Assembly: GCA_030621535.1 (NCBI GenBank)
Contig: JAUXHM010000018.1
Span: 1-11,435, forward strand
Direction: 5' to 3'
Source: Candidatus Methanophagales archaeon
Lineage (GTDB): Archaea > Halobacteriota > Syntropharchaeia > Alkanophagales > Methanospirareceae
Length of the DNA stretch: 11,435 nucleotides
The position numbers were made by a program, and so were the translations under genes. Positions 1-5,242 of the stretch are shown in pieces (position 1 is the first letter of the stretch; each line of letters starts with the position of its first letter). The notes beneath the pieces are model-generated. The model did not search any database. It saw only the letters and a list, made by a program, of their open reading frames with translations, and was not told where the DNA came from.

Positions 1-872
1 AAATTGAATTTCATCCCGCCACTTACGGAATCACCATTTACGGTTTTCAACCCGTCGAAAAAGACCTTGTGCTCGGTATCGTCTAACCACAGGTTTTTTG
101 CCTTTGCCGTGGCGCCAAAGAAGTTCGTATTGAACCCTTTCAGTTCATCTTTTCGGTTTTCCTGCGTTTCCGCGAAACTATCTGGAAGAACTATCACGGC
201 GCTACTTCTGTTTCCGCCTTCTATTTCGTCTGCGTAATTCTGTATCGAGGCGATTTTCGCTGCAGATGCGTCTTTTGTGCCACCGGCAATCCTGTAATCT
301 GCTTCCAAACTCGTTATTACGCCTACATCGCCGATTCCCGTTAAACCGAGCGAAATTTCAAATACCGCAATCTCCGGCTTCAACTTCTTCTCGCTCGCTA
401 TGCGCATCACTTTTAATACGTTCGCGGGTGCGCCGCCGATTCTGGGGAATTGCACCTCTTCCCCTGCCGATTGGAATCTTGTAACGGAACTGGTATGAGA
501 AAGCACCTTCGCATTCTTGTTTTTCAGCAGCTGGCAGGTTAGTTCGCAGACCGCCGTCTTCCCCACCGTCCCCGTTACTTCCACCACCTTTGTATCGCGG
601 AACAGGTTTTTCAAACGTGCAATTTCTTTTACCGCTTTGTGATGGCTCATAAAGGGTATCTCCATCTTTAAAGCTTGCTTTACAACCTCGAAGTTTGGAT
701 TTAGGTGAACCGGTGCGATAACCAGGTCATAATCCAACGCTTTAGAAATGGTCTGATGGTATGGGTCGAACACCTCCGCTTGTTTCCCAAGTTCCTTTAG
801 CTCTTCTGCAATTATTTCCGCTCCGTGAATGGTGTCTAAAACCAATATCCTGGTGGCTTTTTTTAGGTTCAT
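1..872 (-). CDS. cfbE: Coenzyme F430 synthetase CfbE (Mur ligase-like), 3' end cut by window edge
   Basis: The minus strand is open from an ATG at 872 to the left edge, giving 290 codons without a stop. The protein starts MNLKKATRILVLDTIHGAE and carries a Mur-ligase-type P-loop, VTGTVGKTA, with the GTVGKT core at residues 101-106. Further on are a conserved FEISLGLTGIGD stretch and a T-S-x-x-A-D-Y segment as in Mur ligases. Archaea lack murein, and the stand-alone archaeal Mur-like protein with an LDTIHG start that I recognise is CfbE. That enzyme uses ATP to form the six-membered carbocyclic ring in the final step of F430 synthesis, the nickel cofactor of methyl-coenzyme M reductase. It is cytoplasmic. 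The C-terminal domain lies outside the window, and so do any cfbB/C/D neighbours. There is no clear Shine-Dalgarno sequence before the ATG; a TATA-like tail of a repeat element lies just upstream (883-897). The alternative is another archaeal Mur ligase homologue, for example of pseudomurein synthesis, which I think less likely. Confidence 0.75.
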   Translation of the reverse strand, partial: MNLKKATRILVLDTIHGAEIIAEELKELGKQAEVFDPYHQTISKALDYDLVIAPVHLNPNFEVVKQALKMEIPFMSHHKAVKEIARLKNLFRDTKVVEVTGTVGKTAVCELTCQLLKNKNAKVLSHTSSVTRFQSAGEEVQFPRIGGAPANVLKVMRIASEKKLKPEIAVFEISLGLTGIGDVGVITSLEADYRIAGGTKDASAAKIASIQNYADEIEGGNRSSAVIVLPDSFAETQENRKDELKGFNTNFFGATAKAKNLWLDDTEHKVFFDGLKTVNGDSVSGGMKFN

Positions 873-882
873 GTTTTTGATT

Positions 883-897
883 GTATATAAGTATAAC
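883..897 (-). promoter_or_regulatory. TATA-like box upstream of cfbE, in repeat tail
   Basis: On the minus strand this reads GTTATACTTATATAC, and is the AT-rich tail of the palindromic repeat at 911-1000. It resembles an archaeal TATA box, but its centre is only about 17-21 bases from the cfbE ATG. That is closer than the usual 25 or so bases between TATA and transcription start, so either transcription starts inside the annotated ORF or the box is not the cfbE promoter. The same tail recurs at 3794-3810 and 7726-7740. Confidence 0.3.
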
Positions 898-910
898 CCC
901 CTTCTATTTG

Positions 911-1000
911 AGACACAGATTTACTCGGATTTACGCAGATTTATTTTAGTTTAACCGTGTTGATTTTATCATCTGTGTTAATCTGCGTTAATCTGTGTCT
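911..1000. repeat. Palindromic intergenic repeat built of 10-base units (copy 1)
   Basis: The left arm (911-941) is three 10-base units, AGACACAGAT, TTACTCGGAT and TTACGCAGAT. The right arm (971-1000) is ATCTGTGTTA, ATCTGCGTTA and ATCTGTGTCT. The outermost 10 bases of the arms are perfectly complementary, and the arms flank a 29-base AT-rich spacer. Related copies are at 3681-3780 and 7651-7715. This copy fills the gap between the divergent cfbE and membrane-protein genes. Confidence 0.8.
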
Positions 1001-1030
1001 ATAATTTCTTTTAAAAAAGAAAAGAAAGAA

Positions 1031-1051
1031 GTTATACCTTGCGTAATATAC
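1031..1051 (+). promoter_or_regulatory. TATA-like promoter for the small membrane protein
   Basis: GTTATACC at 1031-1038 followed by GTAATATAC at 1043-1051 resembles the repeat tail found on the other side of the palindrome. The TATACC centre lies about 32 bases before the ATG at 1067, which fits a transcription start a few bases before the start codon and a very short leader. Confidence 0.4.
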
Positions 1052-1066
1052 AACGAGAGAAGAAAA

Positions 1067-1519
1067 ATGTTATCAAAACTAAAAGGGATAGAGAGCTATA
1101 AAAAATATCTGGAAACGCTTGCTCTGTCAACCGCACTTGCAGGGCTCATGCTTTTCATAGCTTTTGGCTTGATGTCTTTTTCTGAGGGTGAGAAAACAAT
1201 TCCCAGACACTTTATTTTGTTGCTTCTCGCGGTCTTCTTCGTTGTTTTCACCGTGTTTTATGAGTCGGAAGCGAGAGAGAAGGAGCGGGTGAAGAAGAAG
1301 AGGAAATGGGAAGAGAGCTATCAATCGCTTCTTAAAGGCTTGTTCCTCGCCGTATGCGCAACTTTTGCTTTCGTTACAACGTTGGCAGGTATAAAATTCA
1401 TACAACGAGGCGGCATTCACGCAGTTGGAGGAATGGATGTGTTCATTTCTACGTTAGCGATATGCATAATTGTCAGCATGACCTTACTCAGCCTGTTAAA
1501 ACCTCTTGAAACAACGTAA
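1067..1519 (+). CDS. Small four-helix integral membrane protein, function unknown
   Basis: I do not recognise this protein. From the ATG at 1067 it has 150 residues and begins MLSKLKGIESYKKYLETLAL. Four hydrophobic segments are visible, at roughly residues 18-39, 47-66, 90-115 and 123-145. Helices 2 and 3 are separated by a strongly charged loop with runs of E, K and R (around EREKERVKKKRKWEE composition), which probably faces the cytoplasm. An upstream in-frame ATG at 995 would add 24 residues encoded by the repeat arm and the promoter-like region. I therefore prefer 1067, which has a TATA-like box about 30 bases ahead. It is divergent from cfbE and convergent with mbf1, so it appears to be a single-gene unit. 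The stop is TAA. Confidence 0.6.
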   Translation: MLSKLKGIESYKKYLETLALSTALAGLMLFIAFGLMSFSEGEKTIPRHFILLLLAVFFVVFTVFYESEAREKERVKKKRKWEESYQSLLKGLFLAVCATFAFVTTLAGIKFIQRGGIHAVGGMDVFISTLAICIIVSMTLLSLLKPLETT

Positions 1520-1551
1520 ATAAAACGCTCACATGGCACAATCGAATTTTC

Positions 1552-1702
1552 TAGTGAAATTGCTAAATCCTTAAATTTCACCGCAGAGCACACGGAGAAC
1601 GCAGAGGCACCAGAAAGCATAAACAATGATTGAAACAGTCTTAAAACTCTGCGTACTCTGCGCTCTCCGCGGTGATAAATCACTGGATTTTTAGATAGTG
1701 CC
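1552..1702. repeat. Palindromic intergenic repeat built of 9-base units (uninterrupted copy A)
   Basis: The left side holds a small hairpin, GTGAAATT pairing with AATTTCAC (1554-1580), followed by 9-base units ACCGCAGAG, CACACGGAG and AACGCAGAG. The right arm has CTCTGCGTACTCTGCGCTC and CCGCGGT, complementary to the left arm, then GTGATAAATCAC. A second copy with the same boundaries lies at 3604-3904 but is interrupted. Copy A fills the gap between the convergent membrane-protein gene and mbf1 and ends three bases before the mbf1 stop codon. Confidence 0.8.
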
Positions 1703-1704
1703 GC

Positions 1705-2160
1705 TCACACCAGAAAACCTTTAAGCGCACGCTCGATTTTTTTCCTTATCTCTTCACCTGGCATTAGCTCCTCATTTTCTATCTTCCGTAGCAACGAGTG
1801 CTTTTCATTTATCCTCTGTGCAAGTTCTGCTTGTTTTAGCCCTGCCTTTTCTCGCGCTTCTTTTATCTTACGCCCGTAATCCTCTTCCACCGCATCAATT
1901 TCCATCTCCGCTTCTATCTCGTGGTCAATTTGCGTATATAATTCCGATATCGGCTTTCTTTTGAGCTTGGCATTGACATTGGAATTAGCGTGCTGCGGTT
2001 CCAGCACTTCTTTTCCTTTCTTGGCTCCCTCTACAACTGTTCCAAGACGTGCGCAGGATTTACAAACGCTCAACTCTGACGCATCTATTCTTATGCGGTA
2101 TACCTCACCTTTTATTTCCGTGCCACATATCTCGCACTGTGCCTTGGATTTTATTTCCAT
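1705..2160 (-). CDS. mbf1: Archaeal multiprotein bridging factor 1 (zinc ribbon + HTH)
   Basis: A 151-residue protein in two parts. The N-terminus holds a zinc-ribbon with C9-x2-C12 (CEICG) and C33-x2-C36 (CKSC). After a low-complexity linker, residues about 95-150 form a Cro/CI-type helix-turn-helix (YGRKIKEAREKAGLKQAEL, then LLRKIENE). This architecture and length are those of archaeal MBF1. In eukaryotes MBF1 bridges TBP and activators; in archaea the protein is linked to transcription and ribosome association, with a less certain role. A TATA-like sequence centred about 30 bases before the ATG supports this start and a short leader. The gene is divergent from pan across an 81-base gap and ends in TGA directly next to repeat A. 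Confidence 0.9.
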   Translation of the reverse strand: MEIKSKAQCEICGTEIKGEVYRIRIDASELSVCKSCARLGTVVEGAKKGKEVLEPQHANSNVNAKLKRKPISELYTQIDHEIEAEMEIDAVEEDYGRKIKEAREKAGLKQAELAQRINEKHSLLRKIENEELMPGEEIRKKIERALKGFLV

Positions 2161-2185
2161 TTGTTTTTTAAGATGAGAGATTTCA

Positions 2186-2195
2186 TTTATATATG
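2186..2195. promoter_or_regulatory. TATA-like box between mbf1 and pan
   Basis: TTTATATATG reads as a TATA box in both directions (CATATATAAA on the minus strand). Its centre is about 30 bases from the mbf1 ATG (2160) and about 51 bases from the pan ATG at 2242. That would give mbf1 a near-leaderless transcript and pan a leader of about 25 bases. TAAATATTAA at 2211-2220 is an alternative box for pan. Confidence 0.45.
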
Positions 2196-2241
2196 AGTGA
2201 AGTAGAGAAGTAAATATTAATTGTGAGTGATTGTGGTCAAA

Positions 2242-3525
2242 ATGAAAGCGAGCGTTAGCAGTGGTAATAGCAACAGTAGCAGCAGTAGCAGTGTGGGTGC
2301 AGGTGTCGGTGCCGCCTACGGCGGCGGTGATTATCCCAGATACTTGGCGGATATGGTGCGACGGTTAGAGGAAGTAAACAACCAGCTGACGGATAGAGTG
2401 CAGAAGTTAGAGCGAGAAGAAAGGTATCGAGAGGAGCTGAGAAATCGGTATGAGCGCGAGATAAAGAAGTTGAGGGCAGAGATAGAAAAGCTGCGTACTC
2501 CTCCTCTGGTAATAGGAACTGTTGTGGATGTAATAGATGATAAAAGGGTAGTGGTAAGGAGCAGCGCAGGGCCAAAATTCGTCGTAAATTACTCGCAGTC
2601 TATAGACCCCAAAGAAGCTGCTCCCGGCACACAGGTGGGGCTGAGTCAGCAGTCGCTGGCTGTGGTTAGCGTACTTCCTTCGGCAAAAGACCCTTCTGTG
2701 TATGGTATGGAACTGATAGAATCGCCTGAAGTGGATTACAATATGATAGGCGGGTTAAATGAGCAGATAGAGGAAATAAAAGAAGTAGCCGAGCTGCCAC
2801 TTACAGCTCCAGAGCAATTTGAACGCATAGGTGTGGAACCACCAAAAGGTGTTCTTCTGACTGGTTTGCCCGGCACGGGGAAAACGCTGCTTGCAAAAGC
2901 AGTTGCAAATCGTACATCTGCTACTTTTATACGCGTCGTTGGTTCTGAACTGGTGCAGAAATATATCGGTGAAGGTGCGAGATTGGTGCGGGAGCTTTTT
3001 GCACTGGCAAAGGAAAAAGCCCCAACCATACTGTTTATTGACGAGTTAGATGCAGTAGCGGCTCGCAGAGTAGAGGACGGCACGACAGGAGAGCGAGAAG
3101 TGCAGCGCACGATGATGCAGCTTTTAGCCGAGATTGATGGGTTCAATCCAAGAGGTGATGTGAGAATAATCGCTGCGACAAACCGACCCGATATTCTCGA
3201 CCCTGCTTTACTTCGACCCGGCAGATTTGACCGTATCATCGAAATACCGGTGCCTGATAGGGAAGCGAGGGAGAAAATATTCCGCATACACACGTCTAAG
3301 ATGAAATTAGGAAAGGATGTAGAATTAGATACTCTGGCGGCACTTACTGAAAATGCCACGGGTGCTGATATAAAGGCAATATCTACCGAAGCGGGCATGT
3401 TCGCCGTGAAAAGGAATAAGAAATCAATAGAAATGGAAGAATTCGAGCAAGCAATAACGAAGATAATAGGGGACGAGCAGAAACATCATCTATATCCTAA
3501 GGAGACGGGCGCGATGTTCGCCTAG
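2242..3525 (+). CDS. pan: Proteasome-activating nucleotidase (PAN), AAA+ ATPase
   Basis: PAN forms a hexameric ring that unfolds substrates and feeds them into the archaeal 20S proteasome. Numbered from the ATG at 2242 (427 residues), there is an S/G/N-rich N-terminus (to about 30), then a coiled coil (about 32-86) and an OB-fold segment (about 90-150). The AAA+ core has Walker A GLPGTGKT at 208-215, pore-loop KYIGEG with Y-I-G at 241-243, Walker B ILFIDELD at 263-270 and the second region of homology [20 protein letters not shown] with arginine fingers R325 and R328. The usual Walker A proline (GPPGTGKT) is leucine. The protein ends MFA, a phenylalanine form of the HbYX motif that docks into the proteasome. 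An in-frame GTG at 2227 could add five residues. The stop is TAG. It is divergent from mbf1. Confidence 0.95.
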   Translation: MKASVSSGNSNSSSSSSVGAGVGAAYGGGDYPRYLADMVRRLEEVNNQLTDRVQKLEREERYREELRNRYEREIKKLRAEIEKLRTPPLVIGTVVDVIDDKRVVVRSSAGPKFVVNYSQSIDPKEAAPGTQVGLSQQSLAVVSVLPSAKDPSVYGMELIESPEVDYNMIGGLNEQIEEIKEVAELPLTAPEQFERIGVEPPKGVLLTGLPGTGKTLLAKAVANRTSATFIRVVGSELVQKYIGEGARLVRELFALAKEKAPTILFIDELDAVAARRVEDGTTGEREVQRTMMQLLAEIDGFNPRGDVRIIAATNRPDILDPALLRPGRFDRIIEIPVPDREAREKIFRIHTSKMKLGKDVELDTLAALTENATGADIKAISTEAGMFAVKRNKKSIEMEEFEQAITKIIGDEQKHHLYPKETGAMFA

Positions 3526-3530
3526 CAACT

Positions 3531-3549
3531 TTTTTACCTTCGGTAAAAA
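3531..3549 (+). terminator. Hairpin just after pan
   Basis: A perfect 8-base stem, TTTTTACC paired with GGTAAAAA, encloses a TTC triloop and starts five bases after the pan stop. T-rich runs follow at about 3578-3602. This could be a transcript 3' end or terminator for pan; archaeal termination mainly needs the T-runs, so the hairpin's role is inferred. Confidence 0.4.
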
Positions 3550-3603
3550 CCTTGACTAAAAACATGGCTCTTAGTTTTTCTTTTAGCACAGGTTTTCTTT
3601 TTG

Positions 3604-3904
3604 TAGTGAAATTGCTATATAATATATCCTTGAATTTCACCGCAGAGCACACGGAGACCGCAAAGGCAAAACAAATCCTTGATACAGATTAACGCAGATT
3701 AACACAGATGAAAAGATTAATGCCGTTAAAAATAGCTCATCCAACCCACCAAAAGAAAAAATCCGTGTAAATCTGTGTCTCAAGTAGAACGAAGTTATAC
3801 TTTATATACAACCAGAAAAACCGAACAATGATTGAAACAGTCTTAAAACTCTGCGTACTCTGTGCTCTCCGCGGTGATAAATCACTATATTTTTAGATAG
3901 TGCC
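3604..3904. repeat. 9-base-unit palindromic repeat, copy B, interrupted by a second repeat
   Basis: Both ends match copy A at 1552-1702 closely. The left arm has TAGTGAAATTGCTA, then AATTTCACCGCAGAGCACAC and GGAG. The right arm has ACAATGATTGAAACAGTCTT, AAAACTCTGCGTACTCTG and TTTTTAGATAGTGCC. Copy A is 151 bases and copy B is 301. The extra ~143 bases (about 3669-3811) sit between GGCA and ACCAGAAA and contain the 10-base-unit palindrome plus its TATA-like tail. The element lies between the convergent pan and nadK genes. The rest of the pan-nadK gap holds only the hairpin at 3531 and T-rich sequence. Confidence 0.8.
3681..3810 (+). repeat. 10-base-unit palindromic repeat with TATA-like tail (copy 2), nested in copy B
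   Basis: The left arm is GATACAGATT, AACGCAGATT and AACACAGATG (3681-3710). The right arm is ATCCGTGTAA and ATCTGTGTCT (3761-3780). The tail CAAGTAGAAC is followed by GTTATACTTTATATACA at 3794-3810. The tail matches copy 1 read on the minus strand, including the AANTAG spacer. It lies wholly inside the interrupted 9-base-unit repeat. Confidence 0.75.
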
Positions 3905-3940
3905 CTCTCCATCTATAGCAATATCGCCAAAAAAGGTTTA

Positions 3941-4777
3941 TTACCCCTCACTTCGCAATTTATCCTGGAGTTTTAAAAAATACCTATCCTCTATTTTCAC
4001 AAAAAAAGCAGGTTCTCCTCGCGTAATGCTTATCCTGCCTTCTTTGCCCATCTTCCTGTAAAACTGCCCGTCTATGACTAATTCTGCTTCCTTCATCCCC
4101 AGAAGCGCTAAACTTATTTCGCCGTTTATACCCACGATAGTAGGTCTTGCAGAAAGTTTAAAAGGTGCAATTGGCACTATTATGACTGCATCTACTTTTG
4201 GGTCCACTATTGGCCCGCCAGCGGACATCGCATACGCAGTGCTTCCTGTGGGCGTTGCGAAAACAACACCATCTGCTCTTAGTCGTTCTAACTCTTCACC
4301 ATCCACAAAAATAGCGAAATGCAGCATTTTCCCGGGTTTTGACGTTATTATCACCGCTTCGTTCATCGCATAGGGCATCCGTCCTCTTTCGCCTTTTATC
4401 TCCACCGAAAGCCGCTCTCGCTTCTCTACCGTAAACCCCTCTAATAGCTCGGTGAGTACAGAAACCGCATCTTCTGGCTGCACCTCCGCCAAAAAACCGA
4501 TAGCACCCATATTTATGCCTAATACAGGCGTAGGGGGTTTCAAATAATGAAGCGTTCTTAGAATCGTGCCGTCACCACCAACGCAAATCAAAAAATCTAC
4601 CGACATATCTTCTATCCTCATGCCTTGATTTTGCCTTTTGAGCTTTTTCGCCGTCTCTCTATCCAGTATGACTTCAGCTCGTTTATCCGCGCACTCAATC
4701 AGACTCTTTAATACTGCTACGTCTCGCTCCTCGCCCCTGCACACCATCCCAATTCGTTTTGGTTGAATCAAGTTCAT
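3941..4777 (-). CDS. nadK: NAD kinase (ATP/polyphosphate-NAD kinase family)
   Basis: NadK phosphorylates NAD to NADP in the cytoplasm. The 278-residue protein shows the family motifs in order: GGDGT at 67-71, GINMGAIGFL after it, NE at 139-140, and DGVVFATPTGSTAYAMSAGG at about 169-188 for nucleotide binding. Length is normal for archaeal single-domain NadK, with no fused phosphatase domain. I choose the ATG at 4777 because it overlaps the upstream nac stop as ATGA, the usual sign of translational coupling. A TTG at 4786 is in frame but less likely. The gene is second in an operon with nac. It ends in TAA about 37 bases from repeat copy B. Confidence 0.95.
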   Translation of the reverse strand: MNLIQPKRIGMVCRGEERDVAVLKSLIECADKRAEVILDRETAKKLKRQNQGMRIEDMSVDFLICVGGDGTILRTLHYLKPPTPVLGINMGAIGFLAEVQPEDAVSVLTELLEGFTVEKRERLSVEIKGERGRMPYAMNEAVIITSKPGKMLHFAIFVDGEELERLRADGVVFATPTGSTAYAMSAGGPIVDPKVDAVIIVPIAPFKLSARPTIVGINGEISLALLGMKEAELVIDGQFYRKMGKEGRISITRGEPAFFVKIEDRYFLKLQDKLRSEG

Positions 4778-5151
4778 TCCTCGCAAAGCCGGGATATTGC
4801 CTCTGCTAAATCACCTCGTGTCTCGATTAGCGTGGCTTTTGCCTCTTCCGCACCGCAACCCGCTTTTTCCATCACTATTTCCACATCTTCAGCAGAAATA
4901 CTCACCTCCTGCTCAGGCTCCAATTCGCGCTTAGGGCGTTTTACCGGCGTACCCGTTATTTGATACATCTTCGAGCCCTGAGCGTCCATAATCGTAACGG
5001 ATGCATCCTCAAAAACGAGTTCTGCATCGGCTGTTTTTATCACTACTTCCTCCACGTCTTTCATCTCTTCTACGCTTAGACCCACTTGTTTCATCATCTG
5101 GTCTAATTTCTTAGGACTCAGGTTTACCCCCTTTCTAAATCCACCTCGCAT
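4774..5151 (-). CDS. nac: Nascent polypeptide-associated complex protein (archaeal NAC)
   Basis: Archaeal NAC binds the ribosome near the exit tunnel and contacts emerging chains, acting as a homodimer. The 125-residue protein has a NAC domain at about residues 13-72 (including VVIKTADAELVFEDASVTI and YQITG). A short linker leads to a C-terminal UBA domain at about 85-123 (ISAEDVEIVMEKAGCGAEEA, then RGDLAEAISRL). Domain order and length match the archaeal family. GAGG in GAGGGAGA lies about 8-15 bases before the ATG, giving a plausible ribosome binding site. AAATAAATTTTATTA about 60 bases upstream is a possible TATA region shared with the divergent hef promoter. The stop is TGA and overlaps the nadK start. 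Confidence 0.95.
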   Translation of the reverse strand: MRGGFRKGVNLSPKKLDQMMKQVGLSVEEMKDVEEVVIKTADAELVFEDASVTIMDAQGSKMYQITGTPVKRPKRELEPEQEVSISAEDVEIVMEKAGCGAEEAKATLIETRGDLAEAISRLCEE

Positions 5152-5210
5152 TTTTTCTTTCTCCCTCTTTAACTTTAACCTCTCACTCTCTAAGTAGCTC
5201 CAACATAATA

Positions 5211-5221
5211 AAATTTATTTA
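5211..5221 (+). promoter_or_regulatory. TATA-like box of hef
   Basis: AAATTTATTTA is centred about 27 bases before the hef ATG at 5243, the spacing expected for a leaderless archaeal transcript. There is no Shine-Dalgarno sequence before that ATG. Confidence 0.5.
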
Positions 5222-5242
5222 CCTCTTTGCATATTTATTCTT

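Noticed and set aside
911..1000. Possible CRISPR array or direct-repeat array
   Set aside because: The units are 9-10 bases without spacers and are arranged as inverted arms, not repeat-spacer units.
995..1066. Extended start of the membrane protein at ATG 995
   Set aside because: The extra 24 residues are encoded by the palindromic repeat arm and the TATA-like region; the ATG at 1067 has better promoter spacing.
2736..3398. A 220-codon minus-strand frame inside pan
   Set aside because: It is antisense to the conserved AAA+ core and its product is serine-rich with no recognisable motif.
3523..3525. Read-through of the pan TAG stop as pyrrolysine
   Set aside because: Read-through would add only six residues and would hide the C-terminal proteasome-docking motif.
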